From NCBI RefSeq assembly GCF_012933505.1, contig NZ_JABBNB010000029.1, forward strand, positions 1 to 64,000: DNA of 64,000 nt, given 5' to 3'. The stretch's first letter is position 1. Each line of letters starts with the position of its first letter. The translations under genes were made by a program, and so were the position numbers. Origin of the DNA: Gordonia asplenii. Its GTDB lineage: Bacteria > Actinomycetota > Actinomycetes > Mycobacteriales > Mycobacteriaceae. The notes under the pieces are model-generated. The model was not told the origin of the DNA, searched no databases, and worked only from the letters and a program-made list of their open reading frames with translations. Of the stretch, positions 35,174 to 43,661 are shown one piece after another.

Positions 35174-35727
35174 GTCAGTTCGCGGTGAGCCAACCATCGA
35201 TTCCCGCCAGTTACCCTCCCGTCGGTCCACCCGGGCACCCCGCCGCAGCGTTACGCCGTCCGCCGTCGCTGCTCGGATCCGCCGTCGGCACCGGCATCAT
35301 CGGCTTCCTGATGGTCATCTACTCGGTGATCACCGGATTCCTCATGCTCAGCGACGATGGTTGGAGCTGGATCAGTTGGGTCTTCACGTCGGGATCGGGA
35401 CTGCAGAAGTCCATCGTCACGGCATGGCTCGTTTCGGTCCCACTCTCGCTGCTTCTGACGGTCAGCGCCCTGCTCAGCCCGGTGGGCGCGGCGTTTCGCG
35501 CCATCGCGGCACTGCTGTTGTCGGTCGCCGTGCTCGATCTGCTCGCGTTCACCCTGACGTATCTGCTTGCGGGGTCGCACTGGGCGGTCGGCGAAAACGC
35601 CCTGCTGTTCACATTGGCGTGGGGGTTTCCGATCATCTTGATCGTCGCGACGGTGGCGGTGGCACCCACCTATTTCTTCGGGTGGAGCTACTTTCGGCAG
35701 CGCCGCGGCGCGTTCTACGCGCGCTGA
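35170..35727 (+). CDS. Hypothetical four-helix membrane protein
   Basis: 185 residues from GTG 35170. A Pro-rich cytoplasmic N-terminus (~1-35) precedes four membrane segments (GTGIIGFLMVIYSVITGFLM, a second near 80, a third near 105, and PIILIVATVAVAPTYFF). No catalytic motif is recognised. It overlaps the charged small protein upstream, suggesting the two function together, perhaps at the membrane face. A small hairpin plus TCTTTT at 35744-35762 may end the transcript. Confidence 0.7.
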   Translation: MSQFAVSQPSIPASYPPVGPPGHPAAALRRPPSLLGSAVGTGIIGFLMVIYSVITGFLMLSDDGWSWISWVFTSGSGLQKSIVTAWLVSVPLSLLLTVSALLSPVGAAFRAIAALLLSVAVLDLLAFTLTYLLAGSHWAVGENALLFTLAWGFPIILIVATVAVAPTYFFGWSYFRQRRGAFYAR

Positions 35728-35743
35728 ACGAGATTGTCGGAGC

Positions 35744-35762
35744 AGCCGGCGCGGCTTCTTTT
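35744..35762 (+). terminator. Short intrinsic terminator
   Basis: AGCCG-gcg-CGGCT followed by TCTTTT, 17 bp after the membrane protein stop. The stem is only 5 bp, but the T-rich tail is rare in this GC-rich window. Confidence 0.4.
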
Positions 35763-35846
35763 CACCCGCGCTGAGCGAAATTATTGGCGTTAACAAAGCG
35801 TTGCCATAGTCTCAGAGGCCAAATTGCTCTCTTGGAGGTCAGACAC

Positions 35847-36344
35847 GTGTCGTTACGTGAGGCGTTCGCCTTTCCCAACCCGGTCAACGACTACGCCGCC
35901 CGGTCGACGGCGGGACTCGTCGTCGCCCTGGCCGTCGTGACCGTCGTAGTCAATCAGTGGTGGCTCTACGCGCTGCTCGCGATCGGTTTCGTGCTGCGCG
36001 TGGCCGGCGGACCGAAGTACTCCCCGTTCGGTCGCCTCGCCGTGCACGTCATCGTGCCGAAGATCTGGAAGAAGGAGAAGCTGGTTCCCGGGCCGCCGAA
36101 ACGGTTCGCGCAGACCATCGGCGCCGTCCTGTCCACGGTCGCGCTGGTGTTGAGCCTAGCCGGATTCGGCCTGGCCGCTCAGATCGCGATCGGCTTCCTG
36201 ATCGTCGCCGCCACCCTTGAGTCGGTGTTCGGATTCTGCCTCGGCTGCACCATCTTCGGCTTCCTCCAGCGAGTAGGCGTGATCCCCGAGACGGTGTGCG
36301 AGGCATGCAACAACATCTGGGCACGGGATACGGCGTCGGTCTAG
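35847..36344 (+). CDS. DUF4395 membrane protein
   Basis: 165 residues from GTG 35847 behind TTGGAGGTCAGACAC. It begins FAFPNPVNDYAARSTAGLVV, has four membrane segments and ends with the DUF4395 signature ESVFGFCLGCTIFGFLQRVG, followed by VCEACNNI. The CxxC pairs (CLGC, CEAC) suggest a redox or metal role; DUF4395 genes often sit beside thioredoxin-like genes, though none is here. Function unknown. Confidence 0.8.
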   Translation: MSLREAFAFPNPVNDYAARSTAGLVVALAVVTVVVNQWWLYALLAIGFVLRVAGGPKYSPFGRLAVHVIVPKIWKKEKLVPGPPKRFAQTIGAVLSTVALVLSLAGFGLAAQIAIGFLIVAATLESVFGFCLGCTIFGFLQRVGVIPETVCEACNNIWARDTASV

Positions 36345-36469
36345 GCGGCTTATCAGCGCAGCGAATCCGGCTCACTCGCGTATCGTTCGACTTCTCGGAT
36401 AGTGCCCCACATCACGCGACTCCGCCCCGATGCGCGCTAGCTCGGCGCTAACCCGAGGTTCTTCACTTC

Positions 36470-36800
36470 CGAGTTCGGGTCACCAGGCCCCTCGTTACAC
36501 CGAAGCTCGTACCTCGCTTCGGCACTCGGGGAGCGGGGGTACGGCACTCGGGGAGCGGGGGTACGGCACTCGGGGAGCGGGTATGGCACTCGGGGAGCGG
36601 GGTACGTTCCCCACTTCCGAGTTCGGGTCACCGGCCCCCTCGTTACACCGAAGCTCGTTCCTCGCTTCGGCACTCGGGGAGCGGGGGTACGTTCCCCACT
36701 TCCGAGTTCGGGTCACCAGACCCCTCGTTACACCGAAGCTCGTACCTCGCTTCGGCACTCGGGGAGCGGGGTAGGGCACTCGGGGAGCGGGGTACGGCAC
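36470..36800. repeat. Intergenic hairpin repeat array with amplified tails
   Basis: Three cores (CCCTCGTTACACCGAAGCTC, then GTWCCTCGCTTCGG) occur at about 36490, 36640 and 36725. Each is followed by the tail GGCACTCGGGGAGCGGGG, tandemly amplified to four copies after the first core, one after the second and about three after the third. The blocks are joined by TTCCCCACTTCCGAGTTCGG. It fills the 36345-36818 gap between the convergent DUF4395 and exopolyphosphatase genes. Confidence 0.85.
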
Positions 36801-36818
36801 TCGGGATGCAGCGCGACC

Positions 36819-37775
36819 TCAGTCCAATAGTCCCAACGCTATTCCGTCGAGGATGTCGTGCTCGGAGACCACCAATTCGTTGATCGACGCCGTCTCGGCC
36901 AAGATGTCGGCGAGGGCCAAGGTCACCAGCGAGCCGCCGCCGATCACGTCTACCCGACCCGGATGCATCGGGCCCAACGCCGCACGATCGTCGCGGGTCA
37001 TCGCTATCAGCGACTGACAGACGTCCCGCAAGGCGTCGAATCCGATGCGCGACAGGTGAATTTGCTCGGCGTCGTAGACGGTGAGGCCTAGGCCGAGCGC
37101 GGCGAGCGTCGTCATGGTTCCGGCGACGCCGACCCAGGTGACGGTCTCGCCGACCGGAACCGCGGCCAGCGCCGGAGCCAGACGCTCGGCGATGAAGTCG
37201 CGGCCCGCGGCGATCTCGGCGTCGGTCGGCGGATCGGAATGCAGGCAGCGCTCGGTCAGCCGGACACACCCGATGTCGGCCGAGTACGCCGCGCGCACGT
37301 GCGCGGCTGCCCCGTCACCGAGCACCAATTCCGTTGAGCCACCGCCCAAATCGGTGACGAGGAACGGCCCCGCCGACGGATCCAGCTCCCCCACGGCGCC
37401 CAGAAACGACAGTCGCGCCTCCTCGTCGCCGGTGATCACCTCGGCGACCGCGCCGTCGACCACCCGACCGAGCAACCGCGCGGTCATCGCAAAGAAGTCG
37501 TCGCGGTTGCGCGCATCCCGCGTCGCCGACGTCGCCACCATTCGAACGCGTTGCACGCCAAGGGTTTTCATCGTCTCGACGTAGTCGGCCAGGGCGATCT
37601 CGGTCCGCTCGATCGCCTCGTCGGCGAACATTCCGGTGGCGTCGACGCCCTGCCCGAGCCGCACCACCCGCATCTCCCGATGCACGTCGACGAGCCCCGC
37701 ACCGCTGGGCGCCGGGTCGGCGACGAGCAGGCGGATCGAATTGGTGCCGCAATCGACCGCGGCGACGCGGGTCAT
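36819..37775 (-). CDS. Ppx/GppA family exopolyphosphatase (Rv1026-like)
   Basis: 318 residues of the ASKHA fold. It starts VAAVDCGTNSIRLLVAD (phosphate loop 1), with TSATRDARNR near 105, VTDLGGGSTELVLG (phosphate loop 2) near 150, and the C-terminal PGRVDVIGGGSLVT. It hydrolyses polyphosphate or pppGpp. The M. tuberculosis homologue Rv1026 (Ppx2) lies in the same order after eno, Rv1024 and Rv1025. It overlaps the DUF501 stop by 4 bp (37772-37775). Confidence 0.92.
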   Translation of the reverse strand: MTRVAAVDCGTNSIRLLVADPAPSGAGLVDVHREMRVVRLGQGVDATGMFADEAIERTEIALADYVETMKTLGVQRVRMVATSATRDARNRDDFFAMTARLLGRVVDGAVAEVITGDEEARLSFLGAVGELDPSAGPFLVTDLGGGSTELVLGDGAAAHVRAAYSADIGCVRLTERCLHSDPPTDAEIAAGRDFIAERLAPALAAVPVGETVTWVGVAGTMTTLAALGLGLTVYDAEQIHLSRIGFDALRDVCQSLIAMTRDDRAALGPMHPGRVDVIGGGSLVTLALADILAETASINELVVSEHDILDGIALGLLD

Positions 37776-38308
37776 TCGCCGCTCTCCGACAGCTCCGCCG
37801 ACGCCTCCGGCAGCGATGGCCAGTCGGCGGGAATGGCGGTGCCGCGCAAGCCGTTCGCCGCGGCCAGCGCCACCGCCTCATCGCCCAACGGGTTGACGCC
37901 CGGCCCCTTGGCGAGCGAATGCGCGATCAGCACGTGCAGGCACTTGACCCGATCCGGCATGCCACCGCCGGAGAAGTCGGTGCCCAGCGATTCCATCGCA
38001 TCGCGCTCGGCGAGAAAACTCTCGTGCGCGCGCCGATACCCTTGTGCCAGTTCCGGATCGGTGCCCAGCCGCTCGGTCATCTCGCGCATCACGCCGGCGG
38101 ACTCCAGCCGGCTGGCCTCCGCGGTCAGCCGCGGGTCGGTGAGGTAATAGAGCGTCGGAAACGGAGTGCCGTCGGGCAACCGCGGGGTGGTCTTCACGAC
38201 CGCGGGGCGCCCGTCGGGCGTCCGATAGCTGATCTCGACGACGCCGCGGGGTTCCCTACCCAATTGCGCCGCAACGGCTTTCAAGTCTTCTTCGGAAACA
38301 CTCACCAC
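37772..38308 (-). CDS. DUF501 family protein (Rv1025-like)
   Basis: 178 residues, cytosolic. It carries the DUF501 pattern: QLGREPRGVVEISYRTPDGR, FPTLYYLTDPRLTAEASRLE, and the HESF / GGGMPDRVKCLHVLIAHSLA region with a conserved Cys-x-H. Function unknown in all organisms. It is located between the FtsB-like gene and Ppx exactly as in mycobacteria. ATGA overlap with ppx suggests tight co-expression. Confidence 0.9.
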   Translation of the reverse strand: MVSVSEEDLKAVAAQLGREPRGVVEISYRTPDGRPAVVKTTPRLPDGTPFPTLYYLTDPRLTAEASRLESAGVMREMTERLGTDPELAQGYRRAHESFLAERDAMESLGTDFSGGGMPDRVKCLHVLIAHSLAKGPGVNPLGDEAVALAAANGLRGTAIPADWPSLPEASAELSESGE

Positions 38309-38341
38309 ACCACAACCCGTTGATCGACGTCGCGAATACGA

Positions 38342-39106
38342 CTATTTGCCGGTCGCCGGAGTGGCGACCGAATCCCACAGATTTCCGTACCACGGATTAC
38401 GTGCCTTCGCCGCGGCGCGATCCTCTTCGGCCTTGCGCTCGGCCTGCCCGGGGAACGTCAGGATCAGCACCGTCTCACCGGGGCGCGCGTACTGCAGCCG
38501 GGCGCGCGCCTTGGCTTCGGTATAGGCCGGGTCGCCCTGCTCGTTGACCTTCTGCTGATACTCGGCGACTTCGCGGCGCAGCTGCGCATTCGAATCACGC
38601 AACTGGTCGAACTCCGACTGCTGCGAGAAGTACGTCCGCAGCGGCATCGCCAGGGTCAGAATCACGAACGCGAGGACGATCGCCATGATCACCGCATGCC
38701 GCGGATTGACGCCGCGCATCCGGTGCAACGCCGACTGCGCGAGCCCCGGACGCGACACGTTGGTGCGGGCACCGCGGGTAGAGCGCGCCCTGGTCGGTGC
38801 CGCCTCGGAATCGGAATCGCCCGGCGTCGAGTCCCCCGGCGTCGAATCTCTCTGCGCCGAGTCCTTCAGCGCCGAACCCCTCTGCGCCGAATCAGACTCT
38901 GCGTCAACGCCGTTCGACGAGCGGTCGGAGTCGTCGCCGAATCCGGCAGCCGTGACCAACGGATCGGCGACGTCGAGACCGTCGTCCTCGGTCTGCTCGA
39001 CGCGCGGCTTGGAATTCGCCTGCGCCGAGCTGCGCCTCCGGTCACCGGGGCGGGTTGATCGAGTCCGATCACCCCTGCCGCGGTGACCTCGAGTGCGCTC
39101 TGCCAT
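38342..39106 (-). CDS. FtsB/DivIC-family septum formation initiator (Rv1024-like)
   Basis: 254 residues. The first ~130 are disordered and charged, with degenerate 5-residue repeats (DSTPGDSTPGDS). One membrane helix follows (HAVIMAIVLAFVILTLAMPL), then a short extracytoplasmic coiled coil (SEFDQLRDSNAQLRREVAEY) and the terminal ARARLQYARPGETVLIL typical of DivIC. It is a bitopic divisome protein bridging FtsQ/FtsL. The repeat tract is likely strain-variable. It lies 13 bp downstream of eno. Confidence 0.88.
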   Translation of the reverse strand: MAERTRGHRGRGDRTRSTRPGDRRRSSAQANSKPRVEQTEDDGLDVADPLVTAAGFGDDSDRSSNGVDAESDSAQRGSALKDSAQRDSTPGDSTPGDSDSEAAPTRARSTRGARTNVSRPGLAQSALHRMRGVNPRHAVIMAIVLAFVILTLAMPLRTYFSQQSEFDQLRDSNAQLRREVAEYQQKVNEQGDPAYTEAKARARLQYARPGETVLILTFPGQAERKAEEDRAAAKARNPWYGNLWDSVATPATGK

Positions 39107-39119
39107 GCCTTCTAGCTAA

Positions 39120-40406
39120 TCACGAACCCATGGCGAAGCGGGGGAAGGCGAGGTCGCCCGCGTAGCGTGCCGCATCGCCGAGACCCTCTTCGATACGCAG
39201 CAGCTGGTTGTACTTCGCGACGCGCTCGCTGCGGGCGGGAGCGCCCGACTTGATCTGCCCACAGCTGCAGGCGACGGCCAGATCGGCGATGGTGGTGTCC
39301 TCGGTCTCACCCGAACGATGGCTCATCATCGACTTGTAGCCGTTGTTGTGGGCCAACGCCACGGCGTCGAGCGTCTCGGTCAGGGTGCCGATCTGGTTGA
39401 CCTTCACCAGCAGTGCGTTGGCCGCACCCTCGCTGATGCCGCGCTCGAGGCGCTCGGGGTTGGTGACGAACAGGTCGTCGCCGACGATCTGCACCTTGTC
39501 GCCGATGGCCTCGGTGAGCGCGACCCAGCCCTCCCAGTCATCCTCCGACAGCGGGTCCTCGATGGAGACCAGCGGGAAGTCGGCGACCAGCTTCTCGTAG
39601 AACGGGATCATGTCGGCGGCGCTGCGCGTCGAGCCCTCGAAGGCGTATCCGGTGCCCTCGGTGTAGAACTCGGTGGCCGCGACGTCGAGCGCGAGCGCGA
39701 TGTCGGTGCCCATGGTGAAGCCCGCCTTGCTGATGGCCTCTTCGATGATCTTGAGCGCCTCGCTGGTGCCCGCGACGTTCGGCGCGAAGCCGCCCTCGTC
39801 GCCGAGTCCGGTCGACAGGCCCTTCGACTTCAGCACCGACTTGAGCGAGTGGTAGACCTCCGCACCCCAGCGCAGCGCCTCCTTGAAGGTCGGCGCGCCG
39901 ATCGGCGCGATCATGAATTCCTGCACGTCGACGCCGGAATCGGCGTGCGCGCCGCCGTTGATGATGTTCATCATCGGCACCGGAAGGATGTGCGCGTTGG
40001 GTCCGCCGATGTAGCGGAACAGCGGCAGTCCGGCCGACTCGGCGGCACTCTTGGCGACCGCGAGCGACACACCGAGCAGCGCGTTGGCACCGAGGCGGGA
40101 CTTGCCGGGAGTTCCGTCGAGGTCCAGCAGGACCTGGTCGACGACCCGCTGGTCGTCGGCGTCGATGGTGATGATCGCGGGGGCGATCTCGTCGAGGACG
40201 GCTTCGACGGCCTTGGTGACGCCCTTGCCCAGGTAGCGCGCATCGCCGTCGCGCAGCTCCACGGCCTCGTGCTCACCGGTCGATGCACCCGACGGCACGG
40301 CCGCGCGGGCGAAGGTGCCATCGTCGAGGACCACCTCGACCTCGACGGTCGGGTTGCCCCGGGAATCGAGAATTTCGCGTGCGCCAACCTGCTCGATAAT
40401 TGCCAT
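39120..40406 (-). CDS. eno: Enolase
   Basis: 428 residues. The start ATG 40406 gives the canonical MAIIEQVGAREILDSRGNPT; an upstream ATG at 40433 is not conserved. Landmarks: GASTGEHEAVELRDGD, GDEGGFAPN, the Mg ligand in SIEDPLSEDDW, GDDLFVTN, and the signature MMSHRSGETEDTTIADLAV. It converts 2-phosphoglycerate to phosphoenolpyruvate in glycolysis. It sits between lpqU and the FtsB-like gene as in M. tuberculosis (Rv1023). Confidence 0.98.
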   Translation of the reverse strand: MAIIEQVGAREILDSRGNPTVEVEVVLDDGTFARAAVPSGASTGEHEAVELRDGDARYLGKGVTKAVEAVLDEIAPAIITIDADDQRVVDQVLLDLDGTPGKSRLGANALLGVSLAVAKSAAESAGLPLFRYIGGPNAHILPVPMMNIINGGAHADSGVDVQEFMIAPIGAPTFKEALRWGAEVYHSLKSVLKSKGLSTGLGDEGGFAPNVAGTSEALKIIEEAISKAGFTMGTDIALALDVAATEFYTEGTGYAFEGSTRSAADMIPFYEKLVADFPLVSIEDPLSEDDWEGWVALTEAIGDKVQIVGDDLFVTNPERLERGISEGAANALLVKVNQIGTLTETLDAVALAHNNGYKSMMSHRSGETEDTTIADLAVACSCGQIKSGAPARSERVAKYNQLLRIEEGLGDAARYAGDLAFPRFAMGS

Positions 40407-40500
40407 GGCTGCAGCCCCAATCATTTTCGTCAACGTCGACGCCGCCGGTGTGCCGGCAACGTCTCTCGGTGTGAATTGCGCCTATGAGCCTACTGCTCGG

Positions 40501-41259
40501 CTAGTAGTTCACGCCGATCGAGTAGGCATTCGCCCGATCCCGGACTTCGAGAAGATAGCTGCGCGAGTTGTTGTAGGTCAGAATCGCCTTTTCCCAGCCC
40601 TTCGCGACGGTCATGTCACCGCCCGCCGACACGCAGAGATACCGCGCCGCCGACAGCGCGGCGTCGTCGAGATTGTCGGGGTCGGCCTTGCCGTCGCCGT
40701 TGGCGTCGACGCCGAACCGCGCCCAGGTCTCCGGCAGAAACTGGAACGGTCCCATCGCCCGCACGTAATTGGGCTTGTCCGGGGTTCCCGGGTCCGCGGT
40801 GTCGACGATGCGCATGTTGCCGTTAGTGCCGTCGAGTTGCGGACCGCGGATCTTCGGCGAGGTGTCGCCGTTGGGCGCGATGGTGGTGCCACGATGACGA
40901 CCGTGTTTGCTCTCGGTCCCCGCGATCCCCGCGATAGTCGTCCACGCGATGCCGCATTCGGGGTGTTGCTGGCGCTGGATCTCCGCGGCGTTGCCGTAGG
41001 CCTCCATCGCGATCTTCGGGATACCGGTTGACGCCACCGCCGAATCGGCCCATGCGCTGAGCTTCGACGCCGTACGACCGGGGGCGTTGATGTCGATGTA
41101 GGGAACGGCCTTGCCGGGACCCGGTGGGATGCCCTGCGGAATGTCGGGGCGATTCAACGACGGGATGTCGAGGCAGCCGGTCGCCATCACCACGGTCAAC
41201 GCCAGCGTCGCCAGGAGTCCGATCCGCCGTCGGATCGGACGTTGCCCGTACTGCACCAC
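40501..41259 (-). CDS. lpqU: Lytic transglycosylase lipoprotein (LpqU-like)
   Basis: 252 residues. Signal peptide with lipobox VMATGC (Cys29). The SLT domain shows TTIAGIAGTESKHGRHRG (catalytic Glu in TESKHG), RAMGPFQFLPETWARFG, and ALSAARYLC. It cleaves glycan strands to anhydro-muropeptides at the cell surface. It corresponds to Rv1022 (LpqU) by position upstream of eno. In M. tuberculosis mazG is immediately upstream; here an EfeUOB operon intervenes in opposite orientation. Confidence 0.9.
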   Translation of the reverse strand: MVQYGQRPIRRRIGLLATLALTVVMATGCLDIPSLNRPDIPQGIPPGPGKAVPYIDINAPGRTASKLSAWADSAVASTGIPKIAMEAYGNAAEIQRQQHPECGIAWTTIAGIAGTESKHGRHRGTTIAPNGDTSPKIRGPQLDGTNGNMRIVDTADPGTPDKPNYVRAMGPFQFLPETWARFGVDANGDGKADPDNLDDAALSAARYLCVSAGGDMTVAKGWEKAILTYNNSRSYLLEVRDRANAYSIGVNY

Positions 41260-41393
41260 TTATCTTCCCTCACAAAACTCAGTCTCGACGCCCACAATCT
41301 ACCGGGTGAAACTCCGAGAATGAGAATTCAGTTCCCGCGAAACGGACAATCGACCCGGTGCACACCGCTGGATATCGCCCCGTTGTAATCTTG

Positions 41394-41412
41394 CTTGGTT
41401 AGCCTTGCCGAA
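41394..41412. promoter_or_regulatory. Candidate DtxR/IdeR iron box before efeU
   Basis: CTTGGTTAGCCTTGCCGAA matches the IdeR consensus TTAGGTTAGGCTAACCTAA at 13 of 19 positions, with the left half GGTTAG intact. It lies 45 bp before the efeU ATG. An iron-repressed ferrous iron importer is the expected target. Confidence 0.55.
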
Positions 41413-41456
41413 GCAGCATTCGCCGCGTCGACGTCGCTGCTGATCAAAGGATATTG

Positions 41457-42407
41457 ATGGAAACGCTCGCCGCGGCATCTGGCCCCACGGTATTCGCACA
41501 ATTGTTCGGTAGTGCCCTGATCGGCGTCCGCGAAGGGCTCGAAACAGGCATCGTCGTCATGATCTTGGTTGCGTTTCTCGTCAAATCCGGTCGCCGCGAC
41601 GCTCTCAAATGGGTGTGGCTGGGCGTCGGGCTCGCCCTGGCCATGGTGGTCGGGACCTTCGCGATCATTCACTACGGCACGTCCACGATCGACGGCCTCA
41701 CCGCTGAGCTGATCGCCGGTCTCGCATCGTTGGTGGCGGTGGTGATCGTGACGTTCATGGTGCTGTGGATGAGCAAGGCCGCCGCGCATATCTCCGGTGA
41801 TCTGAAAGAGGGCATGTCCAAGGCGCTCGTCGCCGGCGCGCCCGCGGTTCTCGCGCTGTCATTCCTCGCGGTCGGACGGGAAGGCTTCGAGACGGCACTT
41901 CTGATGGTCGGTTACGCCGAAAGCGTGTCCGGCGGGATGTGGCCGCTGGTCGGGCTGTTGATCGGTGTGCTGGTCGCCGTCGGCTTGACCGTCGCCCTCT
42001 ATTTCGGCGCGGTGCGCATCAACTTCGCGAAGTTCTTCCGGTACACCGGCGTCTTCCTGATCTTCGTCGCCGCGGGAATCCTCGCCTACGGGGTGCGTGC
42101 GCTGCAGACCTACGGCTGGCTGCCGGGCATTTCGAACACCGCATTCGACTGGTCGTCATGGTACGACTTGTCCTCCTGGTACGGCACCGTGCTCGGCGGT
42201 GTCTTCAACATCCACCCCAACCCCACCTGGCTCCAGGTGATCGCCTGGGCGGCCTACCTGATCATCGTGCTGGCGGCCTTCCTGCGTCGAACCGCCTCCA
42301 CGCCCACTGCGAAGGCCTCCGAACCGTCTGTAGCGCAAGAGAATTCAGCATCGACGACGACGCACGACGCCGTCGCCGCCAAGGGAAAGGAAACCCCAAC
42401 ACCGTGA
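41457..42407 (+). CDS. efeU: EfeU ferrous iron permease (FTR1 family)
   Basis: 316 residues, seven membrane segments. Two REGxE iron motifs are present: GVREGLETG near 25 and GREGFETAL near 142. ATG 41457 follows AAAGGATATTG; TTG 41454 is directly upstream. The extracytoplasmic tail after the last helix is Thr/Ala rich. It imports iron delivered by EfeO and EfeB in the EfeUOB system. The stop overlaps efeO by 4 bp (GTGA). A putative iron box precedes it. Confidence 0.94.
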   Translation: METLAAASGPTVFAQLFGSALIGVREGLETGIVVMILVAFLVKSGRRDALKWVWLGVGLALAMVVGTFAIIHYGTSTIDGLTAELIAGLASLVAVVIVTFMVLWMSKAAAHISGDLKEGMSKALVAGAPAVLALSFLAVGREGFETALLMVGYAESVSGGMWPLVGLLIGVLVAVGLTVALYFGAVRINFAKFFRYTGVFLIFVAAGILAYGVRALQTYGWLPGISNTAFDWSSWYDLSSWYGTVLGGVFNIHPNPTWLQVIAWAAYLIIVLAAFLRRTASTPTAKASEPSVAQENSASTTTHDAVAAKGKETPTP

Positions 42408-43612
42408 AACACGCACTCTCCACGACGGTCGCCCTCGGCGCGATCGCACTCGGCGCGCCGCTGGCCCTGGCCGGCTGCACGTCGAAGAGCGATTCCACCG
42501 GCGCGGTCTCGGTGACGTCGAGCAACGACTCCTGCGAGTTGTCCACGACCGATGCCACGACCGGCGACGTCAACTTCAAGATCACCAACTCGGGGTCGAA
42601 GGTGACCGAGTTCTACGTCTACGCAAACGAGACACGCGTGTTGGGCGAGGTCGAGAACATCGGCCCCGGCTTGACCGGAAACCTGAAGGTCCAGATCGTC
42701 GATCCGGGCAAGTACACCGTCGCGTGCAAGCCGGGCATGGTCGGGCAGGGCATTCGCAAAGAGATCAACGTGACCGGCGACGCCAAGGAGAAGTCGCAGG
42801 CGCCGGCCGACGTCAACGCCGCCAAGGCGCGCTACCTCGACTACGTCCGCGGCCAGACCGCGGCACTCAGCGCGCAGACGGCGACGTTCGTGTCCAACGT
42901 GAAGAACAACAACCTCGACGCAGCGCGCGCACAGTTCGGCCAGGTCCGCACGTCCTACGAGCGCATCGAGCCGGTCGCCGAGTCCTTCCAGGACCTCGAT
43001 CCCAAGATCGACATGCGCTGGGACGACACCGCCGACGGAAAGGATCCGTTCACCGGATTCCACCGCATCGAGCGCTATCTGTGGCCCCCGCAGGCCAACG
43101 AGATCGGCGACGCGACCGGCCAGATCGCACCGGCCGACGCAGCGAACGCGAAGACCGCCGACACCCCGGCTGAGATCGCCAAGATCGCCGATCAGCTGCA
43201 GACCGACGTCAACTCGCTCAAGACCGAGGTCGACAAACCGAACTTCGAGTTCGACACGCAACTGTTCGTGCAGGGCGCCAAGTCGCTCATCGACGAGGTG
43301 GCCGCGACCAAGGTCAAGGGTGAGGAAGACCGCTACTCGCACACCGACCTGTGGGACTTCGCCGCAAACGTCGAGGGCTCGCAGACGCTCATCGGTGAGC
43401 TGCAGCCCATCATCGAAGCCAAGAACAAGACGTTGATGAATCAGATCAACACCGCGTTCACCGATGTCAACAACGCGATCGACAAGTATCGCCAGGGCGA
43501 CGGCTACGTCTCCTACGAGAAGGTGACCGCCGAACAGCGTAAGGAGCTCTCGGACAAGATCGACGCACTGTCCGCGGCCCTGTCGCAGGTTCCCGGCGTC
43601 GTCCTCGGCTGA
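42404..43612 (+). CDS. efeO: EfeO iron-binding lipoprotein
   Basis: 402 residues from GTG 42404. Lipobox LALAGC. The N-terminal cupredoxin-like domain (~35-125: FKITNSGSKVTEFYVYANET) is followed by an imelysin/M75 domain with the HxxE metal motif in GFHRIERYLWP near 220, and HTDLWDFAANVEGSQ later. It is the full-length EfeO arrangement rather than the EfeM type, which lacks the cupredoxin. It binds Fe outside the membrane and passes it to EfeU. Confidence 0.93.
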   Translation: MKHALSTTVALGAIALGAPLALAGCTSKSDSTGAVSVTSSNDSCELSTTDATTGDVNFKITNSGSKVTEFYVYANETRVLGEVENIGPGLTGNLKVQIVDPGKYTVACKPGMVGQGIRKEINVTGDAKEKSQAPADVNAAKARYLDYVRGQTAALSAQTATFVSNVKNNNLDAARAQFGQVRTSYERIEPVAESFQDLDPKIDMRWDDTADGKDPFTGFHRIERYLWPPQANEIGDATGQIAPADAANAKTADTPAEIAKIADQLQTDVNSLKTEVDKPNFEFDTQLFVQGAKSLIDEVAATKVKGEEDRYSHTDLWDFAANVEGSQTLIGELQPIIEAKNKTLMNQINTAFTDVNNAIDKYRQGDGYVSYEKVTAEQRKELSDKIDALSAALSQVPGVVLG

Positions 43613-43661
43613 TCGCCGCTGTCGACACCGCACTAGATCGAAATAAGGAAGAAGTTCGGCC

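Noticed and set aside
36430..36800. Open frames on both strands in the repeat array
   Set aside because: They are translations of tandem hairpin repeats (ALGERG, LPEC units), with no start signal.
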